Notes under the pieces: generated by a model
The model's input: the letters and a program-made list of their open reading frames with translations, nothing else
Database searches by the model: none
Told to the model about the DNA's origin: nothing
Source: Mesorhizobium silamurunense
GTDB taxonomy: Bacteria; Pseudomonadota; Alphaproteobacteria; Rhizobiales; Rhizobiaceae
NCBI RefSeq assembly: GCF_014843825.1
Contig: NZ_JHQR01000173.1
Span: forward strand, 1-64,000
DNA: 64,000 bases
Direction of reading: 5' to 3'
Shown here: positions 52,717 through 61,727 of the stretch, in pieces
Position numbering within the stretch: the first letter of the stretch is position 1
Layout: each line of letters starts with the position of its first letter
Position numbers and translations under genes: made by a program

Positions 52717-54870
52717 ATGCCTGACCTGCTACTGGAACTTCGCTCCGAGGAAATCCCCGCCCGCATGCAGCGCAAGGCGGCGGGCGATCTCAGGAAGATG
52801 CTGACCGACGGTCTGGTCGAGGCGGGCCTGACCTACGAGGCGGCGCGCGAATACTGGACGCCGCGGCGCCTGGCGCTCGACATCCGCGGGCTGACGGCGC
52901 GCTCGAAGGACATTCGTGAGGAGATCAAGGGGCCCTCGACCACGGCGCCGGAGCAGGCGGTGCAGGGTTTCCTGCGCAAGGCTGGCCTTGCCTCGATCGC
53001 CGAGGCGCATGTCCATTCCGATCCGAAGAAGGGCGACTTCTACGTCGCCCACATCGCGAAGCCGGGCAGGGCGGCGGAGGAGATCATTGCCGAGCTGGTG
53101 CCGGGCATCATCAAAAACTTCCCCTGGCCGAAGTCGATGCGCTGGGGGCCGGCCTCGGCCAACCCCGGTTCGCTGCGCTGGGTGCGGCCGCTGCAATCGA
53201 TCGTCTGCACCTTCGGCCCGGAGACCGAGGAGCCGGTGGTGGTCGATTTCGAGATCGACGGCATCCGCTCCGGCAACGTCACCTACGGCCACCGCTTCCA
53301 CGCGCCGGGTCCGATCACGGTTCGCCGTTTCGACGACTACGTGGCCAAGCTCGAAGCGGCGAAGGTCGTGCTCGATGCCGACCGGCGCAAGGAGATCATC
53401 CTCGCCGACGCGCGCAACGTCGCCTTCGCCAACGGGCTCGATCTCGTCGAGGATGAAGGTCTGCTGGAAGAAGTGTCCGGCCTGGTCGAATGGCCGGTCG
53501 TGCTGATGGGCGAGTTCGAGCAGGATTTCCTCACCATTCCGGCCGAGGTCATCCGGCTCACCATCCGTGCCAACCAGAAGTGTTTCGTCACCCAGCCGCA
53601 AGGCGCGGGCGAAGACCTCTCCAACCGCTTCATCCTGGTCGCCAACATCGAGGCGAAGGACGGCGGCAAGGAGATCGCCTACGGCAACGGCAAGGTGGTG
53701 CGCGCACGCCTTTCCGATGCGCTCTATTTCTGGAAGACCGACCAGGGCGATTTGCCGGATCTCGACCAACTCGTGGAATCGGCGGCAAAGTTCGACCTGG
53801 ATCTGAAGAAGCCGCTCGACCAGCGCATGGCGCGGCTCGATCACCTCAATGTCACCTTCCACGCCAAGTTGGGCACGCAGGGCGCAAGGGTCGCGCGGAT
53901 CAAGCGCCTGGCTGAGGAGCTGGCTCCGGTCGTCGGCACCGATCGCGCGCTCGTCGCCCGCGCTGCGGTGCTTGCCAAGGCCGACCTGCAAACCGAAGTG
54001 GTGGGCGAGTTTCCGGAACTTCAGGGCGCGATGGGCCGCAAATATGCGCTGCTGCAGGGCGAGCATTCATCGGTGGCCGCGGCCGCCGAGGAGCACTACA
54101 AGCCGCAAGGCCCGTCCGACCGCGTGCCGACCGATCCGGTGTCGGTTGCCGTCGCGCTCGCCGACAAGCTCGACACGCTCACCGGTTTCTGGGCGATTGA
54201 TGAAAAGCCGACCGGCAGTAAGGACCCGTTCGCGCTGCGGCGGGCAGCGCTCGGCATGGTCAGGATCCTGATCGAGAACCGCATTCGCCTGGGACTGACT
54301 TCGGTCTTCGCCAAGGCCTTTGCGGACTTCGCCAACGGTACCGGTCAGATATCCGACCTGCTTGCTTTCTTCCACGATCGTCTAAAAGTCTATCTTCGCG
54401 ACCAGGGCGCGCGGTACGACCTGATCGACGCCGTCATCACCCCGCAGTCCGACGACCTTCTGCAGATCGTTCGTCGTGTCGAGGCGCTCGGCTCTTTGCT
54501 CGACACCGAGGACGGCAGGAACCTGCTGGCCGGCACCAAGCGCGCAGCTAACATCCTGGCCGCCGAGGAGAAGAAGAAAACGCTGGTCGCCGAGACTGTT
54601 GAGCCGGCACTATTCCGTGAAGACGCGGAAAAGAAGCTGTTTTCCGCGGTGAATCAGGCCGAGAAGGAAGCCGGCAAAGCGATTCAAAAAGAAGATTTTT
54701 CCACCGCCATGCTGACACTTAGCGTGTTACGCGAGCCCGTTGATTCATTCTTTGAAGGCGTTCTCGTGAATGATGAGGACCAGGCCGTGCGCGCCAACCG
54801 CCTGGCGCTGCTTGCCCGTATCCGCGCCGCCACCGATCAGGTCGCCGATTTTTCAAAAATCGTCGGCTGA
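52717..54870 (+). CDS. glyS: Glycyl-tRNA synthetase beta subunit
   Basis: A 717-residue beta subunit that carries the anticodon- and tRNA-binding parts. [20 protein letters not shown] is the standard start; [40 protein letters not shown] and [20 protein letters not shown] also match. ATG 52717 is chosen over the longer frame start at 52654. RBS is weak. Confidence 0.97.
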   Translation: MPDLLLELRSEEIPARMQRKAAGDLRKMLTDGLVEAGLTYEAAREYWTPRRLALDIRGLTARSKDIREEIKGPSTTAPEQAVQGFLRKAGLASIAEAHVHSDPKKGDFYVAHIAKPGRAAEEIIAELVPGIIKNFPWPKSMRWGPASANPGSLRWVRPLQSIVCTFGPETEEPVVVDFEIDGIRSGNVTYGHRFHAPGPITVRRFDDYVAKLEAAKVVLDADRRKEIILADARNVAFANGLDLVEDEGLLEEVSGLVEWPVVLMGEFEQDFLTIPAEVIRLTIRANQKCFVTQPQGAGEDLSNRFILVANIEAKDGGKEIAYGNGKVVRARLSDALYFWKTDQGDLPDLDQLVESAAKFDLDLKKPLDQRMARLDHLNVTFHAKLGTQGARVARIKRLAEELAPVVGTDRALVARAAVLAKADLQTEVVGEFPELQGAMGRKYALLQGEHSSVAAAAEEHYKPQGPSDRVPTDPVSVAVALADKLDTLTGFWAIDEKPTGSKDPFALRRAALGMVRILIENRIRLGLTSVFAKAFADFANGTGQISDLLAFFHDRLKVYLRDQGARYDLIDAVITPQSDDLLQIVRRVEALGSLLDTEDGRNLLAGTKRAANILAAEEKKKTLVAETVEPALFREDAEKKLFSAVNQAEKEAGKAIQKEDFSTAMLTLSVLREPVDSFFEGVLVNDEDQAVRANRLALLARIRAATDQVADFSKIVG

Positions 54871-55007
54871 CGACCCGAAAAATCGCACGTTCGAAGCCGC
54901 CTGCATCCGCTAGGATGCGGGCGCGTTTCAACAATTTGGCATCCGAAATTTAACGCGCCGGAGCCGGCTTACAGTCATATGGCGATGACCTCCGCATGGG
55001 AGAACCA

Positions 55008-55112
55008 ATGCATGTCGCCCAGAAGTGTTCAGCGGTTCTGGGACAACGACATGCATCAGACAAAGACTTAAGGCGCGTCGCCTGAATTCATTTCAGCGCG
55101 ACGCGCCTTAAG
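55008..55112. repeat. Composite of two palindromic elements upstream of the acidic-protein gene
   Basis: First unit 55008-55056: arms ATGCATGTCG and CGACATGCAT, 10 bp perfect. Second unit 55067-55112: arms CTTAAGGCGCGTCGC and GCGACGCGCCTTAAG, 15 bp perfect, with a further inner CTGAA/TTCAG pair. The second ends 25 bp before the next ATG, so it would form a strong leader hairpin. Such units are known as rhizobial intergenic mosaic elements. Confidence 0.8.
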
Positions 55113-55137
55113 ACGTTCCCAACCACGGAGGCATGCC

Positions 55138-55458
55138 ATGAATTCCGTTCACGATATCGAATTGACCGAAGAGACCCCGGCCGCCGCCGGGGCCACCGAA
55201 ATCGCTTCCGACAACATGCTCGACCACGCCGCCGCCGCAGCGGTCGAAGCCGCCGAACCGTCTGAAGACGATGAAGAAGAAGGCGGCGAAGACGCCGATG
55301 AGGAAGCCTCGGGCGGCGAGTCGGAGGATGAGGACGACGAAGACGGCGACGACGATGCGGACGCCGACGAAGAAGCCAAGGCCTCGGGCGACGACGAAGA
55401 TGAAGACGGCGAAGACGACGACGAGTCCGAAGATGACGACAAGGAAGAAGCGGCCTGA
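55138..55458 (+). CDS. Hyperacidic small protein of unknown function
   Basis: A 106-residue protein in which 52 residues are Asp or Glu and only 2 are Lys. The first 40 residues are mixed (NSVHDIELTEETPAAAGATE), the rest nearly all acidic. It is predicted to be disordered. ATG 55138 has GGAGG at 7 nt and a strong terminator follows, supporting real expression. Its function is unknown; DNA mimicry, histone-like binding or metal buffering are guesses. Confidence 0.75.
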   Translation: MNSVHDIELTEETPAAAGATEIASDNMLDHAAAAAVEAAEPSEDDEEEGGEDADEEASGGESEDEDDEDGDDDADADEEAKASGDDEDEDGEDDDESEDDDKEEAA

Positions 55459-55486
55459 GCCGTTTCTCGCCGCTTGGAAAGAAGGA

Positions 55487-55516
55487 GGGGCGACACGGGC
55501 CGCGTCGCCCCTTTTT
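55487..55516 (+). terminator. Terminator of the acidic-protein gene
   Basis: GGGGCGAC (55487-55494) pairs with GTCGCCCC (55504-55511) around a 9-nt loop, followed by five Ts (55512-55516). Confidence 0.88.
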
Positions 55517-55539
55517 GTCGGTCCTGAAGGGTTGCGCGC

Positions 55540-56124
55540 CTACATTGCCTTGCTGAAGCGCGGCGATATCGGGGGCTCTTGCGGTTGGGCTTGCGGCTGC
55601 GCCTGGCCGTCCGAAGCGCCTGCGGTCGCGGCGGCCTTGTTGTCGGCCGTTTTGGTGTCGCCGTTGGGGGCCGCCGCGGCCGTGCCGTTGGGAGACGTGG
55701 CCGCAGCCGGCGCAGTGCCGTTTGCCGGTGTTGCAGCCGCCGGCGCTGGGGATTTGGCCGAGGCGGTCGCCGCGGGCGCTGCTGAAGCGCCACCGACGAT
55801 ACCGCCGCGAATGATCGTCGGCGCCTGCGCGTGCCTCTGCCCGGACTTCTCCGGGATTGCGGCCACCTTCTCATCGGTGACGGCTGGCACCGGCTCCTCG
55901 AGCGCCCCCGATGGCGTGGAAGCCTCGGAAACCTTGCCGGGCTCGATCGCGGCCAGCCTGACAACGGATGGCGTCGAGGTTGGAACGCCAGGCACGACAA
56001 TGGACGAAGCCTGCGCCAAGCCGGTCGTCGCCAAAAGCCCGATACCGACCGCTCCCAGAGCAATTCCAGGAAAAATGCGTAACGGTTTTCCGTCCGCAAT
56101 TGCGTCAAAGCAAAGCATACGCAT
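55540..56124 (-). CDS. Exported Ala/Pro-rich protein
   Basis: A 194-residue protein with a signal peptide whose hydrophobic core is GIALGAVGIGLLATTGLAQA. The mature part is low-complexity Ala/Pro/Thr/Gln (for example PANGTAPAAATSPNGTAAAA). ATG 56124 has GGGAG about 9 nt upstream. Codons 5-22 (CFDAIADGKPLRIFPGIA) are encoded by copy C of a dispersed palindromic repeat. Function is unknown; no domain is recognised. Confidence 0.7.
   Translation of the reverse strand: MRMLCFDAIADGKPLRIFPGIALGAVGIGLLATTGLAQASSIVVPGVPTSTPSVVRLAAIEPGKVSEASTPSGALEEPVPAVTDEKVAAIPEKSGQRHAQAPTIIRGGIVGGASAAPAATASAKSPAPAAATPANGTAPAAATSPNGTAAAAPNGDTKTADNKAAATAGASDGQAQPQAQPQEPPISPRFSKAM
56057..56112. repeat. Dispersed palindromic repeat, copy C, inside a coding region
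   Basis: AGAGCAATTCCAGGAAAAAT, then CGTAACGGTTTTCCGTCCG, then CAATTGCGTCAAAG. Matches copies A, B and D, but here it lies within the first codons of the gene at 55540-56124. Confidence 0.85.
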
Positions 56125-56291
56125 CACGATAACTCCCGAGCCCAACAACCGGAAATCCGCACCCTAGGGGCGGCGAATTGATGCCGGCTTGCGCGGAAAC
56201 TTAACATTTTAGGGATTGATAAATCGCCAATGGCCGCCCTTGCCCCTTGTTCCATGCCGTATTACGGGGACCCGCGTGTTCAGGATCGGTG

Positions 56292-57260
56292 GTGAATTTG
56301 GCTGAGATACTTGCCGTCGGCGAGGCGATGGAGCGGGCGCTGGCGCTGCTCGAAGGCGGCGATGTCGTCGCCATCCCGACCGAGACCGTCTACGGGCTGG
56401 CGGGCGACGCCACCAACGGCGTCGCAGTGGCGCGCATCTTCGAGGCCAAGGGCCGCCCGCACTTCAACCCGCTGATCGCCCATGTCGCCGACCTCGCCAT
56501 GGCAGGCCGCATCGCCGGCTTCGATCCGCTGTCGGTGAAACTGGCCGAGGCCTTCTGGCCCGGTCCGCTGACGCTGGTGCTGCCGCAGCGCGCGCAAAAC
56601 GGCATCCATCCGCTGGTCACCGCAGGGCTGGATACGATCGCGCTGCGCATGCCGAGAGGCTTCGGCGGTGAGCTGATCGCGCGGCTCGGCCGGCCGCTCG
56701 CGGCTCCCAGCGCCAATTCCTCCGGCAGGATCAGCGCCACGAGGGCCGAGGCCGTGGCGGCCGATCTCGGCGAGAAGATCAAGCTGGTGGTCGATGGCGG
56801 CGCGACGCCCGTCGGCCTGGAATCGACCATCGTCAAGATCGAGGACGGCAAGCTGTGGCTGCTGAGGCCCGGCGGCATCGCTGCCGGCGAGATCGAAGCT
56901 ATTGCGGGCATAAAGATGATGCGCGGCGCTGCCGGCATCGAGGCGCCGGGCATGCTCGCCTCGCATTACGCGCCGGGCGCATCGATGCGGCTCAATGTCG
57001 GCAAGATCGCGAGCGGCGAGGCGCTGCTCGCCTTCGGCCGCGATCGCGCCGAAGGCTGGCGGGATGCCGTGGCGGTGCGCAATCTCTCCGAGGCCGGCGA
57101 TCTGCGCGAAGCCGCGACCAATCTGTTCGCCTATATGCAGGCGCTCGACCGCAGCGGCGCCGCCACCATCGCCGTCGAGCCGATCCCGCTTGAGGGCCTG
57201 GGGGAAGCGATCAACGACCGGCTCGCGCGCGCCGCCGCCCCGCGTGACAAGATCGCCTGA
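56292..57260 (+). CDS. tsaC: L-threonylcarbamoyladenylate synthase (Sua5/TsaC)
   Basis: A 322-residue Sua5-type enzyme that makes the precursor of t6A in tRNA. The YrdC domain carries GDVVAIPTETVYGLAGDATN, FEAKGRPHFNPLIAHVADLA and APSANSSGRISATRA; a linker (LASHYAPGASMRL) and a C-terminal Sua5 domain follow. GTG 56292 has AGGA 6 nt upstream; GTG 56289 is equally in frame. Confidence 0.92.
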   Translation: MNLAEILAVGEAMERALALLEGGDVVAIPTETVYGLAGDATNGVAVARIFEAKGRPHFNPLIAHVADLAMAGRIAGFDPLSVKLAEAFWPGPLTLVLPQRAQNGIHPLVTAGLDTIALRMPRGFGGELIARLGRPLAAPSANSSGRISATRAEAVAADLGEKIKLVVDGGATPVGLESTIVKIEDGKLWLLRPGGIAAGEIEAIAGIKMMRGAAGIEAPGMLASHYAPGASMRLNVGKIASGEALLAFGRDRAEGWRDAVAVRNLSEAGDLREAATNLFAYMQALDRSGAATIAVEPIPLEGLGEAINDRLARAAAPRDKIA

Positions 57261-57279
57261 GCACCATAGGTTTGGGCTC

Positions 57280-58710
57280 ATGAACGACCAGCCTTTCGAT
57301 CTCGACCCCCACCTCATCGACCGGTTCGCGGCAATCGTCGGCGACAAATACGCGCTGCGCGACCAGGCCGACATCGCGCCTTACATAACCGAGCGGCGCG
57401 GCCTCTGGCATGGTAGGACGTCGCTGGTGCTGCGGCCGGGCAGCGTCGAGGAAGTGAGCCGCATCATGCGGCTGGCGACCGAGACCGGAACGCCGGTCGT
57501 GCCGCAGAGCGGCAACACCGGCCTGGTCGGCGCCCAGGTGCCGGACAAGTCCGGGCACGATATCGTGCTGTCGCTCTCGCGGCTGAACCGCATCCGCGAG
57601 ATCGATGTTTTGTCGAACACGGTCACCGCCGAGGCCGGCGTCATCCTGCAGACGCTGCAGGAAGCGGCCGACGCTGCCGACCGGCTGTTTCCGCTGTCGC
57701 TCGCGGCCCAAGGCTCCTGCCAGATCGGCGGCAATCTGTCTTCGAACGCCGGCGGCACCGGCGTGCTTGCCTATGGCAATGCGCGCGAGCTCTGCCTGGG
57801 CGTCGAGGTGGTGCTGCCGACCGGCGAAGTGTTCGACGATCTGCGCAAGCTGAAGAAGGACAACACCGGCTACGATCTAAAAAACCTCTTCGTCGGCGCC
57901 GAGGGCACGCTTGGCGTCATCACTGCCGCGGTGCTGAAGCTCTTTCCCAAGCCGAAGGGCAGGGAGGTCGCCTTCGTCGGCCTGTCTTCGGCTCAGGCTG
58001 CGTTGTCGCTATTCACCCTGGCGACGGACCAGGCCGGGGCAGCGCTCACTGCTTTCGAGCTGATCGGCAAGAGGCCGTACGACTTCACATTGAAGCATGC
58101 GCAGGGCGTGGCGCGGCCGCTGGCCGACGACTGGCCATGGTATGTGCTGATGCAGATCTCGTCGGGCCGCTCGGAAGAGGACGGCAGGGCGTTGATCGAG
58201 GAGGTGCTTGCCGCCGGCCTCGAGCGCGGCATCGTCGGCGACGCGGTGGTCGCGGCCAGCCTTGCCCAGGGTGATGCCATCTGGAATTTCCGCGAAGTGC
58301 TGCCCGAGTGCCAGAAGCCGGAGGGCGCTTCGATCAAGCATGACATCTCGGTGCCGATCGCCGCGATCCCGGACTTCATCGAAAAGGCGGCCGGGGTGGT
58401 GGAGACGGTTTGCTCCGGCGCGCGCGTCGTCTGCTTCGGCCACATGGGCGACGGCAATCTTCACTACAACATCTCCCGCCCCGTGGACTGGCAGGACGCG
58501 GCGTTTCTCGACCTGTACCATCCCATGAACAAGGCCGTGCACGACGTCGTGCGCTCCTTCCACGGCTCGATCTCGGCCGAGCATGGCATCGGCCAGCTGA
58601 AGCGCGACGAGCTCATCGCCACGGCGCCGCCGATGGCGATCGATCTGATGCGCCGCGTGAAGGCGGCCTTCGATCCGGCCGGAATCATGAATCCCGGTAA
58701 GGTTATCTAA
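57280..58710 (+). CDS. FAD-linked 2-hydroxy-acid oxidase/dehydrogenase (GlcD/DLD family)
   Basis: A 476-residue flavoprotein. The FAD-binding N-terminal half includes VVPQSGNTGLVGAQVPD and GSCQIGGNLSSNAGGTGVLA; the C-terminal cap ends with VVCFGHMGDGNLHYNI and SAEHGIGQLKRDEL. This is the D-2-hydroxyglutarate/D-lactate dehydrogenase type. The substrate is unknown. ATG 57280 follows the tsaC stop by 19 bp, so they may be cotranscribed. Confidence 0.9.
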   Translation: MNDQPFDLDPHLIDRFAAIVGDKYALRDQADIAPYITERRGLWHGRTSLVLRPGSVEEVSRIMRLATETGTPVVPQSGNTGLVGAQVPDKSGHDIVLSLSRLNRIREIDVLSNTVTAEAGVILQTLQEAADAADRLFPLSLAAQGSCQIGGNLSSNAGGTGVLAYGNARELCLGVEVVLPTGEVFDDLRKLKKDNTGYDLKNLFVGAEGTLGVITAAVLKLFPKPKGREVAFVGLSSAQAALSLFTLATDQAGAALTAFELIGKRPYDFTLKHAQGVARPLADDWPWYVLMQISSGRSEEDGRALIEEVLAAGLERGIVGDAVVAASLAQGDAIWNFREVLPECQKPEGASIKHDISVPIAAIPDFIEKAAGVVETVCSGARVVCFGHMGDGNLHYNISRPVDWQDAAFLDLYHPMNKAVHDVVRSFHGSISAEHGIGQLKRDELIATAPPMAIDLMRRVKAAFDPAGIMNPGKVI

Positions 58711-58725
58711 TTCTTCCAACATCTA

Positions 58726-58778
58726 AAGCAATTCCAGAAAAGTTCACAGCGGTTTTCCGTCCGGAATTGCGCAAAACA
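58726..58778. repeat. Dispersed palindromic repeat, copy D
   Basis: AAGCAATTCCAGAAAAGT, then CACAGCGGTTTTCCGTCCGG, then AATTGCGCAAAAC. It begins 15 bp after the FAD-oxidase stop. Confidence 0.85.
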
Positions 58779-58995
58779 ATGCCGAGAGCGGTTCAGCAAT
58801 TCTATCAAAAGGATGAACCGCTCTTGTGGTTGGTCGCATTCCGATAACCATCGGCTCCGATCAGCAAAATTTAACTGACTTTCTTAAGCGCGGCGGTAAG
58901 AAGCGAGCGCTAATGTTTCTCCTCATAACGAGGCCGGAAAAACCGGCCCGGAGAGAACCGGAAAACGGCCCTCAGGAGAAACAGGAAGGCATTCG

Positions 58996-59562
58996 ATGAA
59001 CACTGGACTGAAGCCAGTCTGGGCGGGACGCAACATGCGCCTCGACCCGTTTCGCCTGCCGCAGATGGTAAGCTATGCCACACGCGACGACTATGGCGAT
59101 GTCACCTTCACTATCGACCAGCGCGGCGCCGTCATCCGGCGCATGCTGGAGATGAGCGGCGTGCCGGCGATCATCGCGCTGCCCGCCAATGCGTTCCGCG
59201 GCGTCGCCGCCCGCGCCATGGAAGATCCCGACGGCAACGTCACCGTGACGCTCGAACTCCTGCACAATGATCCGATGCTGTCGGTGCCGCTTTTGGTCGC
59301 CGACGATCTCGACGACGTCGCCGCCGACTGGCGCGCCTGGGCCGACGCCTATCGCCTGCCGATGCTTCTGATCGAGGCCGACGGCATTGCCCGCACGCTG
59401 GAAGAATCGCTCGGCGCCGCCATCAAGGCGCTGCCGCCGCAGGAACGCCGCAAGGGCCGTGTCTCCAACATGCGCCGCCCGCGCTTCCTCGCCCGCCGCA
59501 GGACCGGCAATCTCGGCCTGCGGCTCGTCATCGGCGGCGAGGAAATCATCGCGCGGGAGTAG
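58996..59562 (+). CDS. DUF6101-like conserved protein
   Basis: A 188-residue soluble protein that is conserved next to ubiA in rhizobia. It starts MNTGLKPVWAGRNMRLDPFR after AGGAAGG. RGAVIRRMLEMSGVPAIIAL and NVTVTLELLHNDPMLSVPLL are the best-ordered stretches. The C-terminus is basic (RRKGRVSNMRRPRFLARRRT) and could bind nucleic acid or lipid. Function is unknown. Confidence 0.8.
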   Translation: MNTGLKPVWAGRNMRLDPFRLPQMVSYATRDDYGDVTFTIDQRGAVIRRMLEMSGVPAIIALPANAFRGVAARAMEDPDGNVTVTLELLHNDPMLSVPLLVADDLDDVAADWRAWADAYRLPMLLIEADGIARTLEESLGAAIKALPPQERRKGRVSNMRRPRFLARRRTGNLGLRLVIGGEEIIARE

Positions 59563-59608
59563 TCTGCTTGTCACGCTGACGATTGGCGAAACCGCCGATG
59601 ACAGCCTT

Positions 59609-59679
59609 CTTCTCCCCGTCACTATACGGGGAGAAGTGCCCGGCAGGGCGATGAGGGGCGGCATAGTGACGGGGAGAAG
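59609..59679. repeat. Nested inverted repeat of the CTTCTCCCCGTCACTAT type
   Basis: A perfect 17-bp inverted repeat, CTTCTCCCCGTCACTAT (59609-59625) and its complement (59663-59679). The left arm also forms a short local hairpin (CTTCTCCCCGT with ACGGGGAGAAG, 59626-59636). Copies of this kind are common in rhizobial intergenic DNA. It lies between convergent genes. Confidence 0.75.
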
Positions 59680-59690
59680 GGAGACTTCCC

Positions 59691-60674
59691 TTACACCAGC
59701 GGCTTCAGCGCCACCCACAGCGCGCCGCCAATCAGCCCCAGGAAGATCAGCCAGCCGACCTGGTTGTTCGACTTGAACAGCTTCAGGCATTGGTCCGGAT
59801 CGTTGATGTCGAGCCGGATGATCTGGCGCGCCATATGCGCGCCGGCTGCGATCAGCCCGGCCAGCGCCGGCATCGGCACCTGCGCCGAGGCAAAGGCGAT
59901 GGCGAAGCAGACGAGCGTGCCGCCATAGAGACCGACCAGCCAGGTCTTGGTGTTGTCGCCGAAGAGCCGCGCCGTCGAGCGCACGCCGACGATGGCGTCG
60001 TCTTCCTTGTCCTGATGCGCATAGATCGTGTCGTAGCCGATCACCCACAGGATCGAGCCGATGTAGAGCATGATGGCGGGGCCATCGAGGTCGCCGAACT
60101 CGACCGCCCAACCCATCAGCGCGCCCCAGGAGAAGGCCAACCCAAGCACGAATTGCGGCCAGTTGGTGATGCGCTTCATGAACGGATAGACGGCGACGAT
60201 GGCGAGCGAGGCGATGCCCAGCGGAATGGCGAAGCTGTTGAACTGCAAAAGCACGCCAAGCCCGACCAGCGCCTGGATGATCAGAAACGCCCACGCCTGG
60301 CGGCGGGTCACCTTGCCGGCCGGCAGCGGCCGCGAGCGGGTGCGCTCGACCTGGTTGTCGATGTCCTCGTCGACGATGTCGTTGTAGGTGCAGCCGGCGC
60401 CGCGCATGGCGACGGCGCCGACGAAGAACAGGAGCAGGTACCAGGGCGCCGGCAGCAGCGTCAGCAGCGGATCCGTCGGGCGCGGATAGGCGCTAGCCGC
60501 AAGGGCTGCCGACCACCAGCAGGGCCACAAAAGCAATTGCCAGCCGATCGGCCGGTCCCAGCGCGCGAGCTGCGCATAGGGCCACAGCCAGCGCGGCAGC
60601 ACCCGGTAGACCCAATGGCCGCTCGGTGCGTCGGCGACGCGGCCCTGGGCCGCTTTCGACTGGATGGTTTCCAT
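59691..60674 (-). CDS. ubiA: 4-hydroxybenzoate polyprenyltransferase
   Basis: A 327-residue multi-pass membrane enzyme of ubiquinone synthesis that joins the polyprenyl chain to 4-hydroxybenzoate. The Asp-rich motifs are TYNDIVDEDIDNQVERTRSR and YAHQDKEDDAIVGVRSTA. About nine membrane segments are visible. It uses the product of ispB at 45695. Confidence 0.96.
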   Translation of the reverse strand: METIQSKAAQGRVADAPSGHWVYRVLPRWLWPYAQLARWDRPIGWQLLLWPCWWSAALAASAYPRPTDPLLTLLPAPWYLLLFFVGAVAMRGAGCTYNDIVDEDIDNQVERTRSRPLPAGKVTRRQAWAFLIIQALVGLGVLLQFNSFAIPLGIASLAIVAVYPFMKRITNWPQFVLGLAFSWGALMGWAVEFGDLDGPAIMLYIGSILWVIGYDTIYAHQDKEDDAIVGVRSTARLFGDNTKTWLVGLYGGTLVCFAIAFASAQVPMPALAGLIAAGAHMARQIIRLDINDPDQCLKLFKSNNQVGWLIFLGLIGGALWVALKPLV

Positions 60675-60725
60675 CGCGATGGAGTGGCAGCAGCGATGGG
60701 CGGCGTCAAGCGGCCGCGTTGTCGC

Positions 60726-61637
60726 TCAAGTGGTGAAAACATCGTGACTGGCGAACCACGCTTTCGCCGTCTCGATGAAGGCGAGCGCCGCCTTCGGCAA
60801 GCGCTGGCGCGTGTCGTGGGCGAGAATAATGCGCTGCATGGGAAGCGGGTCGGAAATCGGCTTGCAGATCAGCGGCAGGCCGTCATAGCTCATGTCGCCA
60901 TGCGGCCTTGTATAGCTGACCGCGACGCCGAAGCCGTTGGCCACCATGCTGCGCTGCAACTCGAACGAGCTTGTCGATGACTGGGTGACGGGCGACAGGC
61001 CGCGGCTGAGGAAGAGATCGAGCATGTGCTGCCAGCTGTGCGGCTGATCGGTTGTGATCAGCGGGTGAGCGGCGAGATCCGCCAGGCTGACTGTCTGCTT
61101 GTCCGCCAGCACATGGCCGGCCGGCAGCAGCGCGTGCGGCCGAAGCTCATGCAAGAGGATGCGCTTGAAATGCGCCGGCAGGCCGAGATCGTAGGTCAGG
61201 CCGAGATCGACGGCGCTGTCGGCCAGGCGCCGTCCGAGCGTCTCGAAGGTCTCGTCGCGGACGATGACGGTCACCGACGGACAGCGCTCGGAGAACGAAC
61301 GGATCAGCGCCGGCGCGAAATAGGGCGCCAGATCCTCGAAGCAGCCGAGCACCAGTTCGCCGCCGACGTCGGCTTCGCGCGATCCGAGCGCGGCCAACTC
61401 ATCCGCCTCGGCCAGCACCTGCCTGGCCTTCGCAACGGCGCCGCGGCCGAACGACGTCAGCGCGATGCCGCTTCCCCGCTGGCGCGCGAACAGCTTTTGG
61501 CCGAGCGCGTCCTCGATGTGGTCGATCGCCACCGAGATTGAAGGCTGCGACACATTCAGCGCCTTGGCGGCCATGGTGACGCTGCCGTAGCGTGCCACGG
61601 CGACGACATAGCGCAACTGCGTGAGGGTCAAAGCCAT
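60726..61637 (-). CDS. LysR-family regulator divergent from a PhyH gene
   Basis: A 303-residue LysR protein. The DNA-binding domain reads LTLTQLRYVVAVARYGSVTM, AAKALNVSQPSISVAIDHIE. The effector domain begins LVLGCFEDLAPYFAPALIRS. Its start at 61637 is 90 bp from the frameshifted PhyH gene, its probable target. Confidence 0.92.
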   Translation of the reverse strand: MALTLTQLRYVVAVARYGSVTMAAKALNVSQPSISVAIDHIEDALGQKLFARQRGSGIALTSFGRGAVAKARQVLAEADELAALGSREADVGGELVLGCFEDLAPYFAPALIRSFSERCPSVTVIVRDETFETLGRRLADSAVDLGLTYDLGLPAHFKRILLHELRPHALLPAGHVLADKQTVSLADLAAHPLITTDQPHSWQHMLDLFLSRGLSPVTQSSTSSFELQRSMVANGFGVAVSYTRPHGDMSYDGLPLICKPISDPLPMQRIILAHDTRQRLPKAALAFIETAKAWFASHDVFTT

Positions 61638-61727
61638 AGAGTAAAACTATAAGTGAGATGAGAAGTTATTATTTTACTCGATATTAGGCGGCTGCGATAG
61701 TTGGGCCCTCAACTCTAGGAGAGCGAC

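Noticed and set aside
55149..56108. Minus-strand Ser/Pro-rich ORF of 319 codons
   Set aside because: It is antisense to the hyperacidic gene; the Ser runs are the complement of GA-rich Asp/Glu codons, and it also lies out of frame with the exported protein.
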